Below, piece after piece: positions 19,959 through 28,566 of a stretch of 31,378 nucleotides of DNA. Source of the DNA: Butyriboletus loyo. Lineage: Eukaryota > Basidiomycota > Agaricomycetes > Boletales > Boletaceae. The stretch is from assembly GCA_038093515.1 (NCBI GenBank), contig JBBPSI010000269.1, forward strand, positions 1 through 31,378, written 5' to 3'. The notes under the pieces were generated by a model. The model made no database searches and had not been told where the DNA came from. It was given only the letters and a program-made list of their open reading frames with translations. Each line of letters starts with the position of its first letter. Positions within the stretch are counted from its first letter, which is position 1. A program made the position numbers and the translations under genes.

Positions 19959-21781
19959 ATGTCCTCCGACTTGCAGTATTCTTTGGAGCTTCTCCAGGTC
20001 AATGACTATCTATCCCGTGCGCTCGTCCATACCTTCCGTCAATGATTAATCTTATACACCAGCGCAGTTGCTCTTGTCACTGCTGTTGTGTACGATTATC
20101 GTGAGTGATGCCGACAATGCACACACTATTCTTTTCACGCTGAACTGGGTGTTGCAATCCTATCACTGTAGTCCTCACCTTTTCGAGAGAGGTATGTTCT
20201 TTCACTCTGCATCATATCTGTGCGCTGACGATATTCAAAGGTAGACTACGTATGGGTAAGGAACCAACAATCATCGAGCGAGGTAGGTCCCTGACAGTCT
20301 TACAGCGCAGACCCTGGACCAGGGTCTCTACAACGTTTGTTCTGGTGGGCGTAAAATTTCATAGAACCCCATTGTACATTCTAAATTCACAGTTCTGTAG
20401 GTTCGTTATTTCGGGCTTTGTTCCATTATGTGTGTCGATTGTTGCTATGATGCATACAAAATTATTCAGCTAATGGTTGATCGATGATCAAGTCTTACTG
20501 GGTTCTGTATGTTCAAAATTGTATTGGAGGTCGATTGAGCTGATCAGATATGGATATGTTTACAGTTGGTACTTCCTTTCTCCCTGGCCCCATGAGAGTC
20601 AGTTTGTTTACATCGCGCCTTGTCTGTCGTTGATGACGGTCTTCTGTCTAGACGTATGCATCTAAATTGCAATCAAAAACTATATTGATAACAATTGCAT
20701 AGATGTAAGCAGATTCATTTATTGCCTGAAACACTATCCGCACGAGACATGAATATTCCAAAGGCACCATAATAATGATCGTACTTGTCTGGGCGTTTGC
20801 AATATTTTATAATGCTGCTGACTGTAAGTTATTGTACCTGCTAATCTTCTTCCCTTGGCCATGATTCCCACTACAGTCGTAATGATCATGCGTGTGTATG
20901 CAATGTGGCATCGATCCAAATGGATTCTTTGGGTCCTCCTGTTCATCTACGTGCCACAGGTGATTTGTTCCCTTGTTTTTACAGGAATCCTCGACAAAGC
21001 CAGCACCTACAACTTTGGTATGTCCCGAGCTATACTGGATGTGTCACTGCATCTCACGAAGGTGGCCCTTCGTTACTTTTTACCCCTTTCTCCAGTGACA
21101 GTTGTTGAACTCGCCGATTTCTCTTTTTGCACTTTCCTCAACAGCACTTCCTCCGATACCTTCACGTATTCCAAAATCCCGCGATTTATTCTCAGTGCTA
21201 CGCTTTTGGCCCTCGCTGTTATGAAAACCTGCAAGCAGTCGGTCGAGATGTACAAGGCAACCAAGCAGTGGCAGCCTAATCGGTATATGCGTCGACTCGT
21301 CCGAGATGGAGTTATTTACTTCTTTATGTGCGTCTCACTTTTCCACACACTCTCGTTCGTCACGATTACATATGTCCTACTGTCGAGTGATTGCCCAACA
21401 ACTGACCACTCAGTGATTTTCTTCTGAACTGCTAGAAATATGCTCTACAATGTGAGTACTCTAGTCAACGTCAAGTCCTCACCAAACCCCACTTTTCTGC
21501 TCCTCTTGTGGTTGCTGTCTTTGGTAGCCATATGCCCTACGATGCCACGGTTCATCATCAGCGTGCGAGAGCTGTATGACCGTGACCTTCGTGGACGCTG
21601 GGAGGAAATTGACACCGGCTTCGGCGTATTGTCGCATCCCATCGCCGGTCAAAACGGAACCATGTCTGCGATTGCATTCGCGCATGTCGTCCCGGATCAG
21701 GATCAGGCCGTGGAAGCGGACACGAACCAATCGGAGGCGATTCGACTCGAAACGTTGGGGGATGATACGCGTCGGGTTTGA
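19959..21781 (+). pseudogene. DUF6533-type membrane protein, copy 5 (nearly complete, intron 1 borders lost)
   Basis: Exons after the first match copy 2: 20058-20100, 20172-20191, 20241-20255, 20306-20344, 20401-20429, 20493-20506 (14 nt), 20548-20597, about 20747-20823, 20877-21017, 21096-21327 and 21436-21781. They give Arg-Arg-Pro-Trp-Thr-Arg-Val, VRYFGLCSIM, MIMRVYAMWHRSKWILW, MYKATKQWQPNRYM and RFIISVRELYDRDLRGRW. Exon 8 is 6 nt longer, in frame. Intron 1 has CT in place of GT and AC in place of AG, and reading through meets TGA, so the normal N-terminus cannot be made. An alternative start or an unusual splice could rescue it, hence moderate confidence in the pseudogene call. Unlike copies 2 and 4, intron 3 has a normal GT donor. 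Confidence 0.65.
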
Positions 21782-21989
21782 GCGAGGATTTTTGGGTAGA
21801 AATCGGGGGACGAGCACTAGCGCTGGGGCATTGGTGAATAGTGGACCCTCTGAATGGTGACTCGAATATTTACTTTACCTATGCATATGCCTCGTCTTTT
21901 GAGCTCAATGTATCATTTATCTCCCAATAACTACCGGCTATCGGGGATCGAAGAGCGGGTTTCAGACATGCTATTGGCGGGTACGTTTA

Positions 21990-22735
21990 TCTATAACTGA
22001 AAGGAATGTTCAATGGCGAGAAACGGAAGAGAAAAAATTAGTCTGCTTTAGGGCTTCATCGATGTCATCAGCCATGATACGATGGGTCTGTTTCGAGCGA
22101 CGCATGATACGGCCGAGCGTGATGGACTCCAATTCTCGGACCCGATACAGAGGCGATAAAGCGCTACTCAGCCTAGGATGTAACAAACGATGACGCAAAA
22201 AGTCATGTTCGTATATCCAAACGCTTGATAGCACAGATGGGGCACCGAGCACAGCGTCCCAAATCGTTAGCAAAGTTGAACCGGGAAAACGTTGAGCGGC
22301 AGGTTCTGTGCACGGAACCGTGCGAGTCCGTTGTAGATGAATTGGATCCATGCTTGGCCCAGACGTTTTGGGCACCACGTCCGTATACGTTGGTGACGTG
22401 GAACTTTGTGTGTGGTGGGATTGGGGTCGTTTGGACAAGGAGATGTTGCGCTACTTATGGGAGATGAGCGCCGTCGCTGGTCGAGAATAAAATTCGGTGG
22501 TATGGTGATTGGAGGGAACTGGAAAATTAGGCGCATAAGCTAGCAATGATGACCATGACAAAACTTTTATTTCCTGGGTATGTGACCACAGAGAAACTAG
22601 AAACGCTTGATACTCACGATCGGACACCAGTATACCAGGTGGCGAGAGTGCTCGAAAAATGAAGAAAAACCGACCACGAGTTTGGATCAAGGTTTTCTTC
22701 TGTAATCTCCATCAGGTTGAGTTCGAGTATGCCAT
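21990..22735 (-). pseudogene. Module G copy 2 (unidentified minus-strand gene)
   Basis: Start-like ATG at 22712 (Met-Glu-Ile-Thr-Glu-Glu-Asn-Leu); donor GTGAGTATCA near 22620; acceptor ATTGCTAG near 22540. The next exon gives AWIQFIYNGLARFRAQNLPL; after a further shift a frame gives Trp-Asp-Ala-Val-Leu-Gly and YRVRELESITLGRIMRRS, ending near 22010. The end has a faint likeness to the last helices of a TAF6-type histone fold (Arg-Arg-Ser-Lys-Gln-Thr then Asp-Asp-Ile-Asp-Glu-Ala-Leu); I do not trust this enough to name it. It lies convergent to DUF6533 copy 5, and the pair is duplicated around copy 3 and module G copy 1. At least one frame break seems present. Confidence 0.45.
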
Positions 22736-22801
22736 GGAACGCGAAGGGGAAACGAACAGCTATTGTAATCGATAAAATTGGAAGGTTTGAATGGCTGGTT
22801 A

Positions 22802-22809
22802 TCACGTGA
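22802..22809. promoter_or_regulatory. E-box palindrome upstream of module G copy 2
   Basis: TCACGTGA lies in the context GGTTATCACGTGACTC, about 90 bp upstream of the minus-strand start at 22712. The similarity to the 11.2-kb copy ends soon after this site. Confidence 0.5.
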
Positions 22810-22860
22810 CTCAATCACTGCACTGTTGTATGATCTATGCGTTGCGGCTACTTATGTCGG

Positions 22861-22914
22861 AAAACAAACGTGCGGTGCCGTGGCGGTGCGCCCCTGGCAC
22901 CGCTCGTTTGTTTT
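22861..22914. repeat. 54-nt hairpin-forming inverted repeat
   Basis: The left arm AAAACAAACG (22861-22870) pairs with CGTTTGTTTT (22905-22914), GGTGCC (22874-22879) with GGCACC (22896-22901), and GGCG (22882-22885) with CGCC (22889-22892). The arms are separated by small internal loops. A plus-strand open stretch of Cys-rich residues (22837-23238) overlaps it, but the hairpin makes a protein reading less likely. Confidence 0.8.
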
Positions 22915-23242
22915 CTCTGTTATAGACACTTAGCTTGTCCAAATGAAGGATGTGAAGAGGAGGTTAGATGTGTATGTACAGATATAGTGTTGGATGAGTA
23001 TGGAAACGTAGCTGGAAGCTTTCCCGGCCCGAAACTGGACCCCAAACCTGTCGGCGAGAGTGAGCTGTGTGGGCGGGCTGGACGCCGAAACAGCCGAGCT
23101 CGGACCGAGAGATGTCGAGATACACAGCGTCGGACAGAATTGAGCCAGTTGAAAATTGCTCGTCCGTGGCCTGGGAGTAGGGTGGTAAGCAAGTGCGAAA
23201 AGAATGTATCGAGGAGTATGACTACTGACAGAGTATGACTAG

Positions 23243-23512
23243 CTGGCCCACTCAACGCCACGACGCCCACCTTGGTGATTATGGTATTGATTAAGTTCAA
23301 TGTTAAATGGCAAGCGACCAAAGACGTCCGGTCACGTTTTTTGATCCACAGTACCACCTTGAAATGAATGAATAGCAGAAATGTGTGGTTGACCTGAATG
23401 ATAGACCTACTCTACAGAAGTGTTGGCAACAGTTTCAAGGTTTTTTTTGTGATCAGAGGTTATAGCATGATCCTAAATGAAACCACAGGGGTTTGATCAA
23501 GGGACAGAAATG
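23243..23512 (+). repeat. Repeat R2, right copy
   Basis: It is a direct repeat of 2772-3050, with small indels and point changes. It is non-coding. Confidence 0.75.
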
Positions 23513-23630
23513 AATTCCGGGGGCTCCTTGAACCTGAACCACAACCATGGCAGGTTTTCCCATGCCTTAAGAAGGCTGGCAAGGCCAAAAAATGGAAGGC
23601 AACTGCCTGGTCCACAAAAAAAACAATTCA
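23513..23630. other. Short spacer
   Basis: No gene is seen. It contains two short A-runs. Confidence 0.5.
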
Positions 23631-24425
23631 TGTTGAAATGGTAGTGTTCTATTTCTGTATTTCACTTACAGCCACTATGTTTCCAGACTGGTCTCATATG
23701 ACATCATAGTCTAGACACAGTCATGCTTGTCACATTACATATGGCTCTCTTAGTGCTATTGGATGATATGTTTAGTCTTATCTCTTATCTCTAACATATT
23801 GTCATGTGTTTCATACATTACCTTATATAGGTACTATACAGAACACAAGTACAAACACTCCTGTACTGTATATAAGACAGCCCTTATGGCTGTTACGCTG
23901 GGCGCTAACAATCAGAACAGCGAGGAGGCACTCTGGAGTGGCCTCGAGACTCAAGAGACGATTCTGGGCGAAGTCTCAGACTATGTCTTAGTGCACACAC
24001 TAAGAGTCTGGAAGTGAACTAATTGCTAGCAGATTGCTGCGTAGAACTAGATAATGTACATGGTGTAAAGACAGAGTCTTTATACTACTGAGGTCTGCGC
24101 ACAGACCATGCTTCCTAATCGAGTCGCGAGAGCGAAAGTACAAACGAGGAAGAGATACTCTAGAACGTTCTGGAGTATGAAAGAAAGTGCATCCGTGCAC
24201 GGGAAATGATGACTAAGCTGGAACGGTTGTTACCGTTCAAAGGGAACTAGCAAAAGGCTAGGTGAATGTAGTAGTCCAAGTGGTAGTGGAAGGAAAAAGT
24301 ATACCACTACCATAACAATGGCTTGTCGCTTTTCTTTAGATCTTTCAGTTCTATTACTACTACTGTGATATCTCTAAGTTGAGCCTTGCTCCTTATAACT
24401 CTTCAAGTACCCCTGTTTGCGATAC
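23631..24425 (+). repeat. LTR-like repeat D, right copy, split by a solo LTR
   Basis: It starts TGTTGAAATGG and has a TATA-like CTGTATATAAGACAG near 23868, as expected of an LTR promoter. The first 185 bases match the inverse of 1251-1430. It is interrupted at 23890/24318 by a solo LTR and apparently continues from 24323 to about 24425. Its own 3' end could not be fixed. Confidence 0.6.
23886..24322 (-). mobile_element. Solo LTR with 5-bp target-site duplication
   Basis: The LTR is 23891-24317, exactly 427 bp, minus orientation, with TGTTAC...ATAACA termini on the plus strand. It is flanked by ATGGC on both sides (23886-23890 and 24318-24322). It is the same family as the LTRs of elements L and B. 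No internal region is present, so the element has been removed by LTR-LTR recombination. Confidence 0.92.
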
Positions 24426-24700
24426 TGTTACAGTAGTGGACTACTCTTTTTCTCCTTTACCATTTGGACTACCATTTTCTCCTAGACTTTGTCTAGTCTT
24501 CTTTGAACAGCTCAACTGTTCTGCTTAGTCACCACTTCCTGTGCTTGGACACTGTTTCTTTCATACTCCAGAATATTCTGTCTTCTTTTGTCTTTACAAC
24601 TCATGCGACCTGATAGGGTCATGGTCTGTGCGCAGACCTCCATAGTATATAAACCCAGATACAACACCCTTGTAACTTATCTAGTTCTACACAGGTATTA
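24426..24700 (+). repeat. Diverged LTR-like fragment
   Basis: It begins TGTTACAGTAGTGG and follows the 427-bp LTR family for about 270 bases, including CATGGTCTGTGCGCAGACCT, a TATATAAA box and TATCTAGTTCTACACAG. After that the similarity is lost, so it is either another subfamily or a truncated copy. Confidence 0.65.
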
Positions 24701-25061
24701 CGAGACAACAATGTTATCACGTGCACACAGGGTTCCACTACTGTTGCAGCTCTACACAAAGAGCTGGTGAGGTATGAATGAGTATAGCTCAAGACCTTAA
24801 TCTCTCAACTGTTGCCAGCAAATAGACAAGTGGTTAAAGCTAGGGAATCCTAGCCCAAACCACCAGCCTTTTTATATTACAAGGGGATGTGTACAGATGA
24901 AGCCGTGCGTGAGACTAATTACTATACATGTATATACGAGAAGAAGTCAGGGTCGACAGAGATTAAATAGAAGTTGACGGCAATCAAAAATAAGAGAAGT
25001 AAACAGAGATTAAATACATGAGGTGTGACATCATAGAGTCTGGGCCAGTCTGGACCATAAC
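24701..25061. other. Spacer with a small hairpin, no gene
   Basis: No convincing frame is present. A hairpin lies at 24830-24863. The last part has a repeated AGAGATTAAATA motif (24958 and 25006). Confidence 0.5.
24830..24863. repeat. Imperfect hairpin
   Basis: GTGGTT pairs with AACCAC and GCTAGG with CCTAGC, with three-base internal loops (AAA/CCA) and a GAAT loop. A T-run follows within 12 bases. It is not a tRNA: no T-loop or anticodon arm is present. Confidence 0.65.
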
Positions 25062-25878
25062 TGTTATGCTGGAGTGCGAAACAACTAGCAGCGAGCACTT
25101 GAATAGGGGCTCGAGCCTAATCGGGAAGATGGCCGACTCGCGTAGACGACGCTATCGGGCTTCTGCAGAGCAAGTGTCGGCGAGATGTCGTATGGCGAAG
25201 ACCAGACGAGATCGAGCTTGAGCTTATCGGCTCTATCGGCAGAATGGGGTATAAGCTAGATTGCTAGGCACTTGGTAGATGCGTAGAATTAGCTAGAGAA
25301 CTCGTACTACTCTAAGTACGATCTTATATACTATGGGGTATCGTGCACAGACCGAGCTGTGCGTGGCAGCGAGGGTAAAGGGCTATGAGTCCGTTCGAGT
25401 CATAGCGTCGAAATAAGAAGCGGCAAAGTGCTGGTAACGAGGGAGCGAAGCTCCGAGCAAGATGGCGACATCGTCAGCGAATAGGAAGAGCTGAAGTCGA
25501 AGCGACGATGTCCATGAGGCGAGCCCCACAGGGCGAAGGGTGCGTGAACGGCGGAGCCCTTGGATACGGGTCTCGACGCGAAGGTATGACGCGTCGTAAT
25601 CTAATCACGTGCTAGTCACGTGATGCAACAAATGTCATTGGATAAAGAATAAGAGGACGCGACAGCTCAGCTGTGGGTCCGGCCCGACGGGGCGATGAGA
25701 CAGGGGCTATCTCAGTGTAGCGTCACTGAGACTTGCAGAACGACCAGGGAAGTGGATAACGTCCACTAGGCGACTAAGGAGCGGGCGATGGGCGGCATCG
25801 CGAGACGGCGGGGGCGGCGGGGACGCGTGAGCGTGGGAAAACGAGTGGCGGGGTACGCTTAGGGGTAAAACTGTAACA
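25062..25878 (-). repeat. 3' LTR of element A (817 bp)
   Basis: On the plus strand it starts TGTTATGCTGG and ends CTGTAACA. In element orientation that is TGTTACAG...CCAGCATAACA, matching the ends of the 427-bp family (CCAGCGTAACA) while the inside is different and longer. It is next to the polypurine tract and pol of element A. The left flank ATAAC (25057-25061) is the expected target-site copy. Confidence 0.75.
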
Positions 25879-25888
25879 TTACCCCCCG
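25879..25888 (-). other. Polypurine tract of element A
   Basis: On the minus strand it reads CGGGGGGTAA directly before the LTR start TGTTACAG, the same layout as in elements L and B. Confidence 0.7.
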
Positions 25889-25920
25889 TACAAGATCGAA
25901 ACTCCTGGTTCGATCAAACT

Positions 25921-28088
25921 CTAGACGGCGGCGGCGGCGATGATGAGGGAGCGGGTGGACACGGGGAAGTCTTTCTGATGGCGAGCCTTGTATGCTCGCA
26001 GCAACGGCATGGAATTGTCCAAATTCCCTTCGGGTTCCCAGGTGTTTTCGGCGGCGGAGTAGCCTTTCCAGGAGACCAAGTACTGTCTCCGATTTCTGGT
26101 GCCTCTATGAGAGAGGATCTTTTCAACTTCGTACTCCTCTTCGCCTTCTATGGTTTCTGGGGGCGGGTTCGTATAGTTGGGGCCGTGCTCGGGGGTCTCT
26201 CTGTAAGACGACAGGAGAGAGGCGTGGAAGACGTCGTGTATCTTCCAGGTGGGCGGGAGTCGCAGGCGAAAAGCGACTGGTGATATTACTTGGGCCACCT
26301 CAAAGGGGCCTTCCCGTTTCGGCGCAAGCTTGCGCGACTGGTACCTGAGACGGAGGTTGCGGCCTTCTAGCCAAACTTTATCTCCAACCTTCCAGGGTTT
26401 AAACTTCGTTGTGATCCGCTCTTTCATAAGGCGCCGTGCCTTGTCATGTGCTTCCGAGGCTTCTTCGCGACTTGCGGCTAAGTCCGAGAGCCTTGCTTCT
26501 AATGCCGGTAGGAACGTCCGTCCTAATGCCGGGTACGCGCGTGGTTCATAGCCGATCATTAACGAGAACGGCGTCTTTCCAGTGACCGAGTGCGTGGTCG
26601 AATTGTGTGAAAACTCCGCCATGGGGAGTATGCTGGCCCATCTGTCAGGGCGTCCATCGCAAAAGATGCGGAGATAGGTCTCCAGCTCCTGGTTGACCCT
26701 TTCTGTCTCGCCGTCCATCTGGGATGGTATGCTGAGGATAGGGCGAGGTCGTACTTTAGCAGCCTTGCTAATTCCCGTGCGAAGGCTGAGGCGAATTGTG
26801 GACCGCGGTCCGAGATGCAGCGGTCGTGCAGACCGAATCTGGTGAACACTTTGTCGAAAAAGAGTTGTGCGACGCCTGCTGCGTCGATCGTCTTGTTGCA
26901 AGGTATGAAAATTACCCCCTTCGTAAGGCCATGGTCTACCACGACCATTACCGAATCAAATCCCATAGACTCCGGGAGATCCGTGATGAGATCAACGGAT
27001 ACTTGTTGAAACGGCCGTGTGGCGGTGCTGGATAGTGGGGTAAGCCCGGGTACTGTCGGGTGCGTATTAACCTTGTTTGCCTGGCAAACGGCGCAACCTG
27101 TAACAAATTTCCTGATAAAAGAGCCCATTCCGGGCCACCAGTAGTCCCGTTGGACTAAGTTCTGCGTCCTGAATATACCTCCATGGCCGCCGGCGGGGCC
27201 CTCGTGGAGTTCCTTTACAAGGGGGTGACGCGCTTCCTCTGGCACATAGAGGCGTCCCTTGTAGTATAACTTGTCGTTTTCGAACAGCCAATCGTGGGGG
27301 GCTGAACGAGGGAATATCGGGGAGGCTTCGTACATAGCCGACAAGGCCTTCTGTACGAGCGGGTCGTTCTCGGTAGACACGACCATCTTCTCTGCAAGCG
27401 CGGTGTCGAGCGCTTTAACGAATACTGAATCAGGAAGTAAGACGACTTCCTGATTGTCGGCCGAGGTATCAACTTCGTCTCGGCGAGAGAGGGCGTCTGC
27501 GGGGCCCATAGCGGTTCCGGGGAGGTGATGGAACTTGATGTCGTAATCCTGTAGATACATCATCCATCTTGCTTGTCGTCTTGACAACTTGTTTGGCTGA
27601 CGGAAGTACGTCAGATTCTTGTGGTCAGTTAGTATCGTTACGGGATGACCAGTCCCCCTGAGGTAGTGACGCCATTCTTCTAGGGCGTGGATGACAGCCA
27701 GTAGTTCCCTGTCATATATGTCGTAGTTGCGCTCTGCCGGGGAGAGCGTCTTGGATAGGTAGGCACATGGGTGCAAATCCCCATTGCCGTCGTTCTGCAT
27801 CAGCACGGCTCCTGTTGCCGTGAGGGAGGCGTCCGTCATGACCTTGAACTCCCGTGTCGTGTCCGGCATCGCCAGGACAGGCTGCTGTAGGAAGATCTCC
27901 TTGATCTTCAGGAAAGCGTTTTCGTGTTCAGGGGTCCATTCCCATTTCGTGGCCTTCTTCGTCAAATCGTGAAGAGGCCGAGATATCGCCGAGAAGTTGC
28001 TTATGAAGCGGCGATAGAAGTTGCAAAATCCGATGAACGATCGGACTGCCTTGACTGACGTGGGCGACTTCCATTCTTGGATCGCCTT
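25921..28088 (-). pseudogene. Pol of element A: RT end, RNase H, integrase, chromodomain (frameshifted)
   Basis: From the insertion point leftwards come the end of reverse transcriptase (Ile-Gly-Phe-Cys-Asn-Phe-Tyr-Arg-Arg-Phe) and RNase H, with acidic residues in Met-Thr-Asp-Ala-Ser, Tyr-Asp-Arg-Glu-Leu and Leu-Thr-Asp-His-Lys. The integrase HHCC finger (HEGPAGGHGG ... CAVCQANK) and catalytic Asp residues (Val-Asp-Leu-Ile-Thr and Ser-Asp-Arg-Gly) follow. After Tyr-His-Pro near 26720 one base is missing relative to element B; the rest of integrase, with the catalytic Glu, a GPF module (REGPFEVAQV) and a chromodomain (EEYEVEKIL ... WKGYSAAENTWEP), continues in another frame to the stop at 25921. 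The protein is similar to pol of element B throughout. With the split and the frameshift it is inactive. Confidence 0.88.
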
Positions 28089-28515
28089 TGTTACGCTGGG
28101 CGCTAACAATTGAACAGCGAGGAGGCACTCTGGAGTGGCCTCGAGACTCGTGAAGCGTTTCTGAGCTGGGTCTCAGACTATGTCTTAGTGCGCACACTAA
28201 GAGTCTGGAAGTGATACTAATTGCTAGCAGGTTACTGCGTAGAACTAGATAATGTACATGGTGGAAAGGCAAAGCCTTTATACTACTGAAGTCTGCGCAC
28301 AGACCATGTCCCTAATCGGGTCGCGAGAAGGGAAGTTACATATACGGAAGGAATACTCTAGAAGATTCCGGAGTATGAGAGAAAGCGCGTCCGTGCGCGA
28401 GAAGTGATGACTAAGCTAGAGCGGCTCGTACCGCTCAACGGGCACTAGCAAAAGGCTAGGCGAGTGAAGTAGTCCCAACGGTAATGGAGAGAAAAAGTAT
28501 ACCACTACCGTAACA
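28089..28515 (-). repeat. 3' LTR of element B (427 bp)
   Basis: Plus-strand borders are TGTTACGCTGGG and CTACCGTAACA. It has the same length and roughly 90% the same sequence as the LTR at 824-1250 by eye. It is inserted directly in the RT coding sequence of element A, with flank GCCTT (28084-28088) as the predicted target-site copy. Confidence 0.92.
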
Positions 28516-28528
28516 TTACCCCCTTCCC
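28516..28528 (-). other. Polypurine tract of element B
   Basis: On the minus strand it reads GGGAAGGGGGTAA next to the LTR, identical to the tract of element L. Confidence 0.8.
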
Positions 28529-28566
28529 ATGGTGGAGACTCCGACTCCACAACTTGAATACTCCCT

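Larger units (their letters stand above)
25062..28088 (-). mobile_element. Element A, Ty3/gypsy chromovirus, 3' part
   Basis: LTR, polypurine tract and pol lie on the minus strand. Pol is cut at 28088 by insertion of element B, and the 5' part should resume beyond the right edge of the window. There is no ORF between the pol stop and the LTR. Confidence 0.85.

Noticed and set aside
22837..23238. Cys-rich frame that looks like a zinc-binding protein
   Set aside because: Its start overlaps the 54-nt hairpin and the rest has no second copy or clear domain, so spacing of Cys alone was not enough.
24830..24880. A possible tRNA because of the stem-loop followed by a T-run
   Set aside because: No anticodon arm, no T-loop consensus and no internal promoter boxes; it is a simple hairpin.
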